A DNA stretch of 64,000 nt from RGIG2041 sp045578865 (GCA_045578865.1 JAZNLB010000008.1:62001-126000); one strand, 5' to 3'; numbered from the stretch's first letter, positions 42,432-51,937 are shown. Notes: generated by a model not told the origin, from the letters alone. Program-made: numbers and translations.

Positions 42432-42458
42432 AACAGTTTTGAAAGGATATGTTACACA

Positions 42459-44666
42459 ATGTCCATCACAGACACCAAGGTCATTTTAGACAACTTAATA
42501 AGCGCAATTCAAAGCTATAACCCAACAGCGAATACCCAGGTTATACTCGATGCCTATACTTACGCGAACGAAGCGCACAACGGACAGTTTAGAATTTCCG
42601 GCGAACCGTATATCTGTCATCCGTTGCATGTCGCTTTGATTTTAGCAGAACTTGAAATGGATATACAGTCTATCACCGCCTCGCTGTTACATGATGTGGT
42701 CGAAGATACTGATATACCTTTAACCAAAATCGAAGAAAAGTTCGGCGCAGATGTGGCTGCTTTGGTAGACGGCGTTACAAAACTCGGTAAAATCAATTTT
42801 ACCAGCAAAGAAGAGCAGCAAGTCGAAAACCTGCGAAAAATGCTTTTGGCAATGGCAAAGGACATTCGCGTAATTTTAATCAAACTTGCTGACCGACTGC
42901 ACAATATGCGTACACTCAAAAGTATGACGCCCGAAAAGCAACGCGAAAAAGCACGAGAAACAATAGAGGTCTTTGCCCCACTGGCACATCGTCTCGGTAT
43001 TGCAACCGTAAAAGGCGAGCTTGAAGATCTTGCGCTTAAATATTTAGATCCGGTTGCCTACCAAGAAATTACAGATAGCATCAAACACAAGAAAATCGAA
43101 CGCGATGAATACATTAGCGATGTCATGAATTCATTGAGCAGTAAACTCAAGGACCTGGGTATCGAAGGTCATATCAACGGCAGAGCCAAGCATTTTTACA
43201 GTATATACCGCAAAATGTACACCCAACAAAAATCGCTTGACGAAATTTACGATTTGTTTGCTGTACGCATTATTGTGGACACCGTCAGCGACTGTTATAC
43301 AGTGCTTGGAATGGTGCATGAACAGTTCAGCCCGATTCCGATGCGTTTTAAAGACTACATTGCTATGCCGAAGCCGAATATGTATCAGTCTTTGCACACA
43401 ACCGTTATCGGTCCGAATGGCAGTCCGCTTGAAATCCAGATACGCACTTGGGAAATGCACGATGTTGCAGAAAAAGGTGTGGCAGCTCACTGGAAATACA
43501 AAGAAGGCATCAGCGGTTCTACAGACTCCGATTCAAAATTTGCTTGGGTGCGCCAACTTCTGGAAATCCAGAAAGACACCATGGACGAAGATGAATTTAT
43601 GCGTACGCTTAAAATCGACATGTTTGCCGACGAGGTCTTTGTATTCACACCGCAAGGCGATGTAATCAGCCTGCCTGCCGGTGCAACACCAATCGACTTT
43701 GCGTTTGCCATTCACTCCGCCGTCGGTTATAAAATGATGGGTGCACGCGTCAACAGCAAAATCGTTCCGATTGATACGGTGCTTCAAAACGGCGATATCA
43801 TTGAAATTCTAACCTCGTCGTCCGTATACGGTCCGAGCCGAGACTGGTTGAAAATCGTAAAAACTTCTCAGGCAAGAAACAAAATCAACCAGTGGTTCAA
43901 AAAAGAGCGCAGAGAGGAAAACATACTGCGCGGCAAAGATTTAATCGACAAAGAATTAAAACGACACTCCCTCTCCTTCGGTCAGTTGTTCCGCCAAGAG
44001 TGGATTGACCCGATTTTAAAAAGATACAATTTAAACAATTTAGACGATTTATATGCTTCCATCGGCTACGGCGGTCTGACTGCACAAAAAATCGTTGTTC
44101 GCTTGCGTGATGAATATGTAAAGGTCGCAAAGGCTGAAAACGCACAAAACTCAACCGAACTGAAATTGGAAACGATTACCACAACACCGATGCAGCGCAA
44201 CGCAAAGGCATCCAACGGCATAATCGTCCACGGCATTGACAACTGCCTCGTGCGTCTGTCCCGTTGCTGCAACCCTGTTCCCGGCGATGACATCATCGGT
44301 TTCATCACCAAAGGGCGCGGCGTTTCTGTGCATCGGCGCGATTGCCCGAATATGTCTATGACTGCGCTGAGCGAAGAAGACTTAGGCCGTTTAATAAATG
44401 TTTCCTGGGAGGAAACGAAAAACGCCTCCTATCTTGTTGACCTGCAAATTGAAGCAGATGACCGCACGGGTCTTTTAGCAGAAATCACCAGCAACATGAT
44501 GGATTTAAAAATTCCGATGCGTTCATTTAGTGCGCGCACCACAAAGGGAAATCTTGCCATCATTACACTGACTGCAGAAATCAATAACACAGGACAGCTT
44601 GACTTGATTACAAAGCGTATGCGAAGTATACCCGGCGTATATGAAATCACAAGAAATACACAATAG
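42459..44666 (+). CDS. relA: Bifunctional (p)ppGpp synthetase/hydrolase
   Basis: 735 aa RSH protein of stringent response. HD hydrolase domain (YICHPLHVALILAELEMDIQSITASLLHDVVEDTD... RLHNMRTL), synthetase domain (GRAKHFYSIYRKM, DLFAVRIIVDTVSDCYTVLG, YIAMPKPNMYQSLHTTV), TGS domain (EVFVFTPQGDVISLPAGATPIDFAFAIHS) and C-terminal zinc-finger/ACT region (RCCNPVPGDDIIGFITKGRGVSVHRRDCPN). HD residues intact, so both activities are expected. 27 bp after recJ. Confidence 0.96.
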   Translation: MSITDTKVILDNLISAIQSYNPTANTQVILDAYTYANEAHNGQFRISGEPYICHPLHVALILAELEMDIQSITASLLHDVVEDTDIPLTKIEEKFGADVAALVDGVTKLGKINFTSKEEQQVENLRKMLLAMAKDIRVILIKLADRLHNMRTLKSMTPEKQREKARETIEVFAPLAHRLGIATVKGELEDLALKYLDPVAYQEITDSIKHKKIERDEYISDVMNSLSSKLKDLGIEGHINGRAKHFYSIYRKMYTQQKSLDEIYDLFAVRIIVDTVSDCYTVLGMVHEQFSPIPMRFKDYIAMPKPNMYQSLHTTVIGPNGSPLEIQIRTWEMHDVAEKGVAAHWKYKEGISGSTDSDSKFAWVRQLLEIQKDTMDEDEFMRTLKIDMFADEVFVFTPQGDVISLPAGATPIDFAFAIHSAVGYKMMGARVNSKIVPIDTVLQNGDIIEILTSSSVYGPSRDWLKIVKTSQARNKINQWFKKERREENILRGKDLIDKELKRHSLSFGQLFRQEWIDPILKRYNLNNLDDLYASIGYGGLTAQKIVVRLRDEYVKVAKAENAQNSTELKLETITTTPMQRNAKASNGIIVHGIDNCLVRLSRCCNPVPGDDIIGFITKGRGVSVHRRDCPNMSMTALSEEDLGRLINVSWEETKNASYLVDLQIEADDRTGLLAEITSNMMDLKIPMRSFSARTTKGNLAIITLTAEINNTGQLDLITKRMRSIPGVYEITRNTQ

Positions 44667-44680
44667 AAAGGATAATCGCT

Positions 44681-45322
44681 ATGTTTTTTAAAATGCTTTC
44701 TTTGGGCAACATGGACAACAACTGTTATATCCTCGGCGATGAAAAAACGAAGCTTGCCGCAGTGATTGATGCCCCCTGTGATGCCGGCGAAGTGTTAGAT
44801 ATTTTAGAAGCGGAAGGCTATACGCTTAAATACATACTGCTCACCCACGCGCACTATGACCACCTCGGCGCTGTTGATGCACTTGTCGGCGCAACGGATG
44901 CACAACTGATTATCCATCAGTTTGAAGAAGATGCCGTATGTGATCCTACCATAAATCTCGCCGCATATGCAGACGGAGTCAGTCCAACTACCGAGCCGAG
45001 CAAAACCGTTGTGGATAATGAAACACTCTACATCGGCGACATCGACATAAAGGTGTTATACACACCTGGACACACCGTAGGCAGCGTTTGCTATTATACA
45101 GAAGGCATGCTATTTTCCGGCGATACACTATTCTTGCGAAATGTTGGACGATGTGATCTTCCAGGCGGTGATTTTGGCATTATAAAAGAATCCATTCGCC
45201 GCCAACTTTATATTTTGCCGGATGACACACAAGTTTATCCCGGTCACGGCAGAACAACTACCATCGGTTACGAAAAACAAAACAACGAATATATACAGCA
45301 GGACTGGGAATATGAATATTAA
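44681..45322 (+). CDS. Metallo-beta-lactamase-fold hydrolase (glyoxalase II-like)
   Basis: 213 aa. Metal site THAHYDHLGA (HxHxDH), later YTPGHTVGSVCYY, FSGDTLF and YPGHGRTT. Part of the GloB-like subgroup that follows relA in many Clostridia; thioester hydrolase activity is likely, exact substrate unknown. 14 bp after relA; its stop overlaps the hemZ start by 11 bp. Confidence 0.88.
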   Translation: MFFKMLSLGNMDNNCYILGDEKTKLAAVIDAPCDAGEVLDILEAEGYTLKYILLTHAHYDHLGAVDALVGATDAQLIIHQFEEDAVCDPTINLAAYADGVSPTTEPSKTVVDNETLYIGDIDIKVLYTPGHTVGSVCYYTEGMLFSGDTLFLRNVGRCDLPGGDFGIIKESIRRQLYILPDDTQVYPGHGRTTTIGYEKQNNEYIQQDWEYEY

Positions 45323-46757
45323 GACCATCGGACACAATTCAGAATATAATTTATGGCTTGTTGCCGTGCTGTTTTTTTCTCCGGACGATGATGTAGATAT
45401 CGTATCGGCGGCAAATTTAGCCATCGACACATTGACGGTAGATACGCAATTAACATATAACGGACAAACATATTCAGGCACTTACAGTTTTACCGAAAAA
45501 GGTCTTTCTGACCCGCAAGTGTACAAGCGTATCTGTGCGGCAGTCAGTGGTTTGTCGCTGCGCGAGGCCGCACAGCAATGTAAGCCGAAATCGCTGCCTT
45601 GGGGTGTAATGACGGGTGTTCGTCCGGCAAAACCGTTTCGCAAAATGCTTGCTCAAGGCAAAACGGACGCCGAGTGTATAGAATACATGAAATCTTTGTA
45701 CGGCGCACAAGACGAAAAACTGCAACTTGCTCTGCGTGTTGCCCGAAACGAAATGCCTTTAATTGCACAAAACACTGTAAAAGACATCGGCTTGTATATA
45801 GGTATTCCCTTTTGTCCGACCAGATGCCTATACTGCTCCTTCGTTTCCGCAGATTTAAGGCACACGAAAAAATATGTGTCGGATTATATTCGTTTGCTTG
45901 CAAAGGAAATTGAATACAGCGCACAAAAAACAAAAGAGAAAGGCTTGCGAATTCAAAGTGTATACTTTGGCGGCGGCACACCGACCTCCATCGATGCCGA
46001 CGCTTTGGAATTTTTACTTTCGCAAGTGCACAAACATTTTGATTTGCGTGACTGCAAAGAATTGTGTGTAGAAGCAGGAAGACCGGATACCATTACAAAA
46101 GAAAAATTAATGACATTAAAAGACGGCGGTGTGACACGCATCAGCATCAATCCGCAAACCATGAACGACAAAACCCTTGCCGCAATCGGGCGTTCGCATG
46201 ATGCAGAGGATATCAAAAAAGCCTTTTTATTAGCCCGCGACCTTGGTTTTGATAACATCAACACAGATTTGATTGTCGGTTTGCCCATGGAAAAGCTGCC
46301 TGATTTTGCACATACGCTCGATCGTATCACTACATTAAATCCGGAAAACATTACCGTGCATACCATGTCCGTCAAGCGTGGCTCTGCCCTACACCAAAAA
46401 CTCGGCGACTACAGTTTAACTGATGTTGAAACGGTATATAATATGCTCACGCTGGCGCAAAACTTTATGAATAACAACGGCTACGAACCCTATTATATGT
46501 ATCGCCAAAAAAACATGCTCGGTAATTTCGAAAATGTAGGCTACACCAAACCCGGCTACGCAAGCCTGTATAATGTAAATATAATGGAAGAAGTACAGTC
46601 TATCCTTGCACTCGGCGGCAGTGCATCCGGCAAATATGTCGAACATGCAACCGACAGAATTGAGCGCGTGTATAATTTTAAGTCCCCTATCGAATATATC
46701 CATAGATTTGATGAAATTCTGCAAAAAAAAGATGAGTTTTTTAATTTCTTCAAATAA
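45312..46757 (+). CDS. hemZ: Oxygen-independent coproporphyrinogen III dehydrogenase-like protein HemZ
   Basis: 481 aa radical-SAM enzyme. FCPTRCLYCSF supplies the CxxxCxxC cluster ligands; FGGGTPTSIDADALEFLL, EAGRPDTITKEKLMTLKDGGVTRISINPQTM and TVHTMSVKRGSALHQ follow HemZ/HemN. HemZ type has a longer N-terminal domain (~150 aa) as here. Anaerobic haem synthesis is its known role in Bacillus. Start ATG at 45312, nested in the end of the MBL gene; the frame is open earlier but within that gene. Last gene of the operon. Confidence 0.9.
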   Translation: MNIKTIGHNSEYNLWLVAVLFFSPDDDVDIVSAANLAIDTLTVDTQLTYNGQTYSGTYSFTEKGLSDPQVYKRICAAVSGLSLREAAQQCKPKSLPWGVMTGVRPAKPFRKMLAQGKTDAECIEYMKSLYGAQDEKLQLALRVARNEMPLIAQNTVKDIGLYIGIPFCPTRCLYCSFVSADLRHTKKYVSDYIRLLAKEIEYSAQKTKEKGLRIQSVYFGGGTPTSIDADALEFLLSQVHKHFDLRDCKELCVEAGRPDTITKEKLMTLKDGGVTRISINPQTMNDKTLAAIGRSHDAEDIKKAFLLARDLGFDNINTDLIVGLPMEKLPDFAHTLDRITTLNPENITVHTMSVKRGSALHQKLGDYSLTDVETVYNMLTLAQNFMNNNGYEPYYMYRQKNMLGNFENVGYTKPGYASLYNVNIMEEVQSILALGGSASGKYVEHATDRIERVYNFKSPIEYIHRFDEILQKKDEFFNFFK

Positions 46758-46760
46758 TTT

Positions 46761-46798
46761 AAAAGCACCGCAAAACTGATTTTGCGGTGCTTTTTTTT
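46761..46798. terminator. Terminator between hemZ and rex
   Basis: 15-bp stem AAAAGCACCGCAAAA / TTTTGCGGTGCTTTT, loop CTGA, then T-run. Works for hemZ and, through the A-run, for convergent rex. Confidence 0.92.
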
Positions 46799-46837
46799 AC
46801 GATTATAATTCGAGATTCAATAAAACGAACACTCTGT

Positions 46838-47491
46838 TTAACCCATCATTATTTCTTTTGTTTTTTCTTGAAGCCTATAAGATAAAGTCATCAAACTATC
46901 CGACAGATGCACATTTTCAACTACAACATCATCCGGCGCATCAAGATCAACATATGAGAAATTCAAAAATCCCTTCACGCCCGCTTTAATCAAACGGTCT
47001 GCTACCGCTTTTGTTTCAGACTTCGTAACAGCTAAAATCGCAATATCAGTGTTGTATGCGCTAATGTGCGCTTCCAAAACGCTCATGTCTCGAACGACAA
47101 CGCCATTGATCCTTTTACCGATTTTGTGCGGGTCCACATCAAAAATCGCACTGATATTAAACCCGCGCTTCGCAAAACCGCCGTGATTTGCAAGGGCGTG
47201 TCCGAGATGTCCTGCGCCTACAATAATCACATCATGCTCATCCCGAATACCTAAAATTTCCCCAATTTCCTCATAAAGTTCTTCTACATTATAGCCATAA
47301 CCTTGCTGCCCAAAACCACCAAAGCAATTCAAATCTTGACGAATCTGAGACGCAGTTACTTTCATGCGTCGGCTCAGTTCCTTCGACGAAATGCGGCGGA
47401 TATCCTGTGCAAGCAAATCGCCAAGGTAACGATAGTATCTTGGAAGACGACGAATAACCACAAGCGATATCTTCCGCTCATTTTGCTGCAT
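46838..47491 (-). CDS. rex: Redox-sensing transcriptional repressor Rex
   Basis: 217 aa. N-terminal winged helix (VVIRRLPRYYRYLGDLLAQDIRRISSKELSRRMKVTASQIRQDLNCFGGFGQQGYGYNVEEL) and Rossmann NAD(H) domain (VIIVGAGHLGHALANHGGF...IFDVDP). Rex senses NADH/NAD+ and represses fermentation genes in anaerobes. Start ATG at 47489-47491 (MQQNERK...) with GGGAAGTG upstream. Single-gene unit; possible autoregulation, but I see no perfect Rex site at its promoter. Confidence 0.95.
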   Translation of the reverse strand: MQQNERKISLVVIRRLPRYYRYLGDLLAQDIRRISSKELSRRMKVTASQIRQDLNCFGGFGQQGYGYNVEELYEEIGEILGIRDEHDVIIVGAGHLGHALANHGGFAKRGFNISAIFDVDPHKIGKRINGVVVRDMSVLEAHISAYNTDIAILAVTKSETKAVADRLIKAGVKGFLNFSYVDLDAPDDVVVENVHLSDSLMTLSYRLQEKTKEIMMG

Positions 47492-47532
47492 AATTTCACT
47501 TCCCAATCTAATATAGTACACTAATTAAAAAA

Positions 47533-47561
47533 ATTATATCACAATTTCAAACAAAATGCAA
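47533..47561 (-). promoter_or_regulatory. Promoter of rex
   Basis: Minus strand TTGCAT, 17-bp spacer, TATAAT. A TTGTGA half-site just before the -10 box is faintly Rex-like. Confidence 0.7.
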
Positions 47562-47654
47562 GACGGGATATTTTTTACATATTTATAAGAATTTAAAGGA
47601 TTTTAGCACACAAAAGAGAATTTATAAAAGAAAACTGTTTAGGAGGCATATTCT

Positions 47655-48581
47655 ATGGTGACAATTAACGAAATAAATTATTCCATTTTTGGAAAATGTG
47701 CTGTCATAAGCAATGGCAAAGTCGAAGTCTATGTAACACTTGAAATCGGTCCGCGCATCATTCGTTATGCAATCTGCGGCAAGGAAAATATGTTCTGGGA
47801 GGACACGCAAAGCGAGGTTACAATGGCCGATCCTCAAATGGACGATTTCTTCTTCAAAGGCGCCAAGTGGCACATCTATGGTGGCCACAGAATGTGGCTT
47901 TCACCGCAAAGTCGTCCGGGCAGTTACTATCCGGACAACGACCCGGTTGAATACGAAATCATCGACGGCGGCATTATAACCCGCCCGAAAAAGCAGGTAA
48001 CCAATCAGGTGCAGTATGAAATCACGATTACCATGGAAGAGTCCGGGCTGGTCAATGTTAAACATGTTGTAACGAACCACAACGCTTATGAAATTGAATG
48101 TGCAATTTGGGCGCTATCCGTAACTGGCAAAAACGGACTTCATGTCATTCCGGTATCACAAAAAGATACTGTTTTGCTCCCAAACCGCACAATTATCCTT
48201 TGGCCGTGTACAAAACTGAATGACAAGCGCGTCTACTGGGGAGAAAAATTCATCTCTGTCAAACAAGACCCCAACGAAGACGGCGCATTCAAACTCGGCA
48301 TCTCCAACGAAGATGCCTATGCCCTGCACTATAACAATGACTGTTTGATGGTAAAAACTTTCGATTATCATCCGGATGCAATTTATCCGGACGGCGGTGT
48401 TTGCTACGAAGCCTACTCCTGCCGCGAAATGCTTGAATCCGAATCCCTGGGCGCGCTGGTATTGCTTGCACCAGGCGAAAGCGACGAGCACAACGAGTAT
48501 TGGATGCTCTACGACAATGTAGAAAAACCGGCATTTGATGACGAAGCTGCATTTGAAGCGGATGTAAATAAATATCTGTAA
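47655..48581 (+). CDS. Galactose-mutarotase-fold protein, DUF4380-like
   Basis: 308 aa, soluble, beta-rich. LEIGPRIIRYAICGKENMFWED near the N-terminus, HIYGGHRMWLSPQSRPGSYYPDNDPVEYEI, and a later AIWALSVTGKNGLHVIPVSQ resemble the DUF4380/aldose-epimerase-like beta-sandwich. The GGHRMWLSP stretch supplies the probable sugar-site His and Arg. Function unknown, presumably on a carbohydrate. RBS AGGAGG; monocistronic between rex and a convergent GH116-like gene. Confidence 0.7.
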   Translation: MVTINEINYSIFGKCAVISNGKVEVYVTLEIGPRIIRYAICGKENMFWEDTQSEVTMADPQMDDFFFKGAKWHIYGGHRMWLSPQSRPGSYYPDNDPVEYEIIDGGIITRPKKQVTNQVQYEITITMEESGLVNVKHVVTNHNAYEIECAIWALSVTGKNGLHVIPVSQKDTVLLPNRTIILWPCTKLNDKRVYWGEKFISVKQDPNEDGAFKLGISNEDAYALHYNNDCLMVKTFDYHPDAIYPDGGVCYEAYSCREMLESESLGALVLLAPGESDEHNEYWMLYDNVEKPAFDDEAAFEADVNKYL

Positions 48582-48586
48582 ACTCA

Positions 48587-48620
48587 AAATGACCGAAACA
48601 CAATTTTCGGTCATTTTTTT
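48587..48620. terminator. Bidirectional terminator after the DUF4380-like gene
   Basis: Stem AAAATGACCGAAA / TTTCGGTCATTTT with short loop and long T-run. It overlaps the stop codon of the convergent gene by 2 bp. Confidence 0.88.
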
Positions 48621-50223
48621 ATTGCTGCTGTATTTTATTTAAATATTGTTCAACAATTAAAAATTCATCAAATACTTGCTCACAAGTTTTACATAAAGCA
48701 CTCGCCAAATGAGCACGCTCATAATACACAAGCAGGCATAAATATGCACATACATCTTCAGAAGAGCACAATTTCAAATCATACTGCAGGTATGCAAAAT
48801 CAAGAAACGAAAGCATGAACGCATCATCAAAAACCTGGATTCCAAGCATAATGCTCATCCATAATGCAGACATGACAGAAAAGTCACAATCAGAAATTTC
48901 AAACTCCTTCTTAAGCGGCATAGTGGGAGCCTTACACATTTTTTGCATACACACCAAGGCTGAATTGTAAAAAATAATATCTCTTACCGTTTCAGGTTCT
49001 ATGACCTTTTGCCAAATTCGCTGCAATTTGCTCCAAAAATCATCACTGAAAACGCCGAAATCACATCTTTGCCAAATTCTATATGTACGAAAAATTAGTT
49101 TGCAGGCAGATGCACAGTCCATTATATGTTCATCCCAATACAATGTGCCTTCTGTGATTCGTGGCAAAGTCAGCCTGTTTTCATCAAAATCAACACAATA
49201 TTCAACCATAAACTTAATTTGCTCCGCCTCACTATTTATATCTGCGGCAAACGCTTCAGACCACAACCGGAAAACATCTTTGTAAGCAAACAGCACGGGG
49301 GCTTTCAATCTGTTCTTATAAAACGCTTTTCCCTTGCCGAATTCTTCGAGCCTATAAGGTTTTTGTGCCAAAATTGCATGAATGTTTTTAATAAAATGAT
49401 TTATACTCACTTCACTTTCCATATAGTCTTTGAGTCGATTTACAGATTCAAGCGGGGCCGATGTGAGTCTTTGTAAATTCTTTAATACATACCTCGCTAC
49501 ATCTACTGCGCTGTTAAACCGAACTGCGTATCCGTTTTTAAAGCAAATATCTTCTCCTGTTTCCTGCTTAAACTTCAAATTTGGCATATGCCATGTAAAA
49601 AGCACCTTCACCGTTTCGCTATCGCCGCTTTCCAATTCAATGTGGCGCAGCAAAGCCGCATAGTTACTGCGGAAACGGTTTTCTTCTCCCGCAAGCCAAT
49701 TTTTGTTTTTATCCGCATAACGCAGTACGCCCGTAGCCCCAAGCATACAGATACAGTATGATTTATGCGCCGGCTGTGCAGAAACAGTATGTGCGCTGCC
49801 GAGCAGTACCGCCTTTGCATCCATCTCGTCATAAACACTGTGAATCGGCTCGACAGACGGGTTTTGCAAGCAGACACCAAAGGTAAATTTGCGCTTCTTT
49901 TTCGCCGTGTTTTTTATTTTAAAAGAAAATACGGCTGCTGACAGATGTGCGTCCTCATTTAAGTCAAACGGCGTAAAAGCATGCGTTTTAATCTTTGCAG
50001 GGCAGCTTTTATCTTCAAATTTATACTGTGCACCCAAGACACCAGGCGCACACTTCATTTTTGAAAAATGCACAGATAAATCAAATGCTTTTTGTTTATG
50101 ACCAAGTGCAAAACAAAGCGAAAAAGGCTCCTCTTTTACCCCACCAGGCAAAACCGAGCCTTGTATATTCATTTTTTCATCCAGATACAAAGCGCCGTCC
50201 GTACCGACTGAAAAGGTCTTCAT
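48619..50223 (-). CDS. Unknown protein with GH116-like N-terminal region
   Basis: 534 aa, soluble, no signal peptide. The first ~235 residues are beta-rich and carry FTFGVCLQNPS and KVLFTWHMPNLKF, reminiscent of the N-terminal domain of GH116 enzymes (GBA2-type glucosylceramidase/beta-glucosidase); the rest is helical, as an alpha/alpha barrel would be (WDEHIMDCASACKLIFRTYRIWQ). I cannot identify the catalytic Glu and Asp of GH116, so it may be degenerate or a distinct family. The start ATG (50221-50223) overlaps the rodA stop by 1 bp (TGATG); a TTG one codon earlier is also possible. Coupling to rodA suggests a wall- or shape-related function. Confidence 0.55.
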   Translation of the reverse strand: MKTFSVGTDGALYLDEKMNIQGSVLPGGVKEEPFSLCFALGHKQKAFDLSVHFSKMKCAPGVLGAQYKFEDKSCPAKIKTHAFTPFDLNEDAHLSAAVFSFKIKNTAKKKRKFTFGVCLQNPSVEPIHSVYDEMDAKAVLLGSAHTVSAQPAHKSYCICMLGATGVLRYADKNKNWLAGEENRFRSNYAALLRHIELESGDSETVKVLFTWHMPNLKFKQETGEDICFKNGYAVRFNSAVDVARYVLKNLQRLTSAPLESVNRLKDYMESEVSINHFIKNIHAILAQKPYRLEEFGKGKAFYKNRLKAPVLFAYKDVFRLWSEAFAADINSEAEQIKFMVEYCVDFDENRLTLPRITEGTLYWDEHIMDCASACKLIFRTYRIWQRCDFGVFSDDFWSKLQRIWQKVIEPETVRDIIFYNSALVCMQKMCKAPTMPLKKEFEISDCDFSVMSALWMSIMLGIQVFDDAFMLSFLDFAYLQYDLKLCSSEDVCAYLCLLVYYERAHLASALCKTCEQVFDEFLIVEQYLNKIQQQ

Positions 50224-51350
50224 CAATAATTCACACCCTTACTGCGTACACTGACACTGCTTACAATGCCCATGGCCGCCATATTGGTCAAAAGTGATGT
50301 GCCGCCGTAACTGAAAAACGGTAACGGAATACCTGTCACAGGCATCAGACGGATGCACATACCTATATTTTCAAGCGTATGAAACAAAAACATTGCCGCA
50401 ATACCAATGCACAAAAAATAACCGAATGTGTTTCTGGTCTGCTTGGCAACTAGGATACATTTAATGATGATTGCAGCAAGTATTGCAATCACACAAATGC
50501 AGCCAAAAAACCCCCACTCTTCCCCGATGGTTGCAAAGATAAAGTCTGTATGCTTTGCCGGAAGGTAATCAAGTTGGTTTAAGTTTCCTCTCAGGTAGCC
50601 ACGCCCGAACAAACGGCCAGACCCGATAGATGTTTCGGACTGAATTACATTATATCCTGCACCAACCGGATCTTTGTACGGATCAAAAAACACCTCAATG
50701 CGCGCAATCTGGTGCGGAGCAAGGATTTGCTCACGAAAAATCCATATACCTGCAATCAATATGGTGGCGACTGCCGCAAGCACCGCCATATATTTATAAC
50801 TGAAACCTGCACAAAACAACATGATGATAAAGATAAACACAAACACAAGCGCCGTGCCGACATCCGGTTGTAAAAATACCATGGCAATCAGCAAAAAAGC
50901 ATGCAGGGCAAGCATAAACAATGTACCGATGTAATTTACATCCTCCCTTGCGCGTTGCAAATGTTTCGCAAAGGTAATAATAAATCCGATTTTAACAAAC
51001 TCGGCAGGCTGAAAACTGATAAAGCCTATGTCAATCCAACCCTTTGTGCCCGTTTCTTCCAAGCCCGTACCAAAAACCAAAGTCGCTCCAAGAAGCACAA
51101 CACAACCAATATAGATCAAAACCGCCGCTTCCCCGAGCATATCAAAATCAATTTTGCTAAAAAACACATACATCACAATGCCAATCAGAAGCGCCGCGCT
51201 TTGTACAATAAACATACGGTTAGTGCCCATGCTGCGCGTAGCCGAATAAACCGCAATTACACCCATAATTGCAGCAATGACAGAAAAGATTAGTGCCGAG
51301 TAATCCACATTACCTAACAGCTTGCTAAAAAAACCGCGTTTATAATTCAT
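50223..51350 (-). CDS. rodA: Rod-shape/peptidoglycan glycosyltransferase RodA (SEDS family)
   Basis: 375 aa with about ten membrane helices. SEDS motifs: WIDIGFISFQPAEFVKIGFI, LQPDVGTALVFVFI, YNVIQSETSIGSGRLFGRGY, KHTDFIFATIGEEWGFFG and the C-terminal GIPLPFFSYGGTSLLTNMAAMGI. SEDS proteins polymerise glycan strands with a partner class B PBP. The pattern fits RodA better than FtsW or SpoVE. Own promoter; couples by TGATG to the downstream GH116-like gene. Confidence 0.9.
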   Translation of the reverse strand: MNYKRGFFSKLLGNVDYSALIFSVIAAIMGVIAVYSATRSMGTNRMFIVQSAALLIGIVMYVFFSKIDFDMLGEAAVLIYIGCVVLLGATLVFGTGLEETGTKGWIDIGFISFQPAEFVKIGFIITFAKHLQRAREDVNYIGTLFMLALHAFLLIAMVFLQPDVGTALVFVFIFIIMLFCAGFSYKYMAVLAAVATILIAGIWIFREQILAPHQIARIEVFFDPYKDPVGAGYNVIQSETSIGSGRLFGRGYLRGNLNQLDYLPAKHTDFIFATIGEEWGFFGCICVIAILAAIIIKCILVAKQTRNTFGYFLCIGIAAMFLFHTLENIGMCIRLMPVTGIPLPFFSYGGTSLLTNMAAMGIVSSVSVRSKGVNY

Positions 51351-51380
51351 TGTATCGCTCCTGTTTTTATTCTAATTTTT

Positions 51381-51409
51381 ATTATATACAATTTAGAAAG
51401 GTTTGTAAA
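51381..51409 (-). promoter_or_regulatory. Promoter of rodA
   Basis: Minus strand TTTACA, 17-bp spacer, TATAAT, about 30 nt before the start codon, which has an AGGAG site. Confidence 0.8.
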
Positions 51410-51414
51410 CCTTG

Positions 51415-51458
51415 AAAAAAAGAAAATCCGCATTATACGCAAGTATAATGCTGATTTT
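51415..51458 (-). terminator. Terminator of the murI-gerW operon
   Basis: Stem GCATTATAC / GTATAATGC (loop GCAA) extended by AAAATC / GATTTT after one mismatch, followed on the minus strand by TTTTTTT. It lies 23 bp past the gerW stop. Confidence 0.85.
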
Positions 51459-51481
51459 ACTATATTACACCAAATTAAAAA

Positions 51482-51913
51482 TCAGTCTTCAAACACAGCC
51501 TCTACTTTTACGGGCTCTTTTTTCTTCTTTGCATTTTCTTTCTTTTCCGCTCTGTTGGCAATCGCAAAATTGATTTTATCCACAATGCCCGGCACCATAT
51601 CTAAAATACGGTCTACCGGAGCGCTCGAGCCATGCACCGGCAACATCTTAATCTGTCCCTGACCAACTACGACAAAACCAACAGGCGAAATTGTAACGCC
51701 ACCACCGGCGCCGCCGCCAAACATTACCTCTGCCTCATTTTTTTTGCCGAAATCGCTGCCGCCTGCCGCAAAGCCGAATGCCACTCTGGAAATCGGGATA
51801 ATCACACTGCCGTCCGGACTTTCTACCGGAGTGCCGACAATCGTATTCACATCCACCATTTCCTTAATTTTACCCATAGCAGTTGACATCAAACCCTCAA
51901 TCGGATGACTCAT
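51482..51913 (-). CDS. gerW: Sporulation protein GerW/YtfJ
   Basis: 143 aa. HPIEGLMSTAMGKIKEMVDVNTIVGTPVESPDGSVIIPISRVAFGFAAGGSDFG and GGGAGGGVTISPVGFVVV match the YtfJ (GerW) family, a forespore protein needed for germination with L-alanine in Bacillus. Lys/Glu-rich C-terminus. Last gene of the nine-gene operon, directly after the DUF2953 (ytfI) gene, as in Bacillus. Confidence 0.93.
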   Translation of the reverse strand: MSHPIEGLMSTAMGKIKEMVDVNTIVGTPVESPDGSVIIPISRVAFGFAAGGSDFGKKNEAEVMFGGGAGGGVTISPVGFVVVGQGQIKMLPVHGSSAPVDRILDMVPGIVDKINFAIANRAEKKENAKKKKEPVKVEAVFED

Positions 51914-51937
51914 ACCAACCCACCGCCTTCTTTCGTT

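Noticed and set aside
47491..47561. Rex autoregulatory operator at the rex promoter
   Set aside because: Only a TTGTGA half-site is present; no TTGTTAA/TTAACAA-type palindrome.
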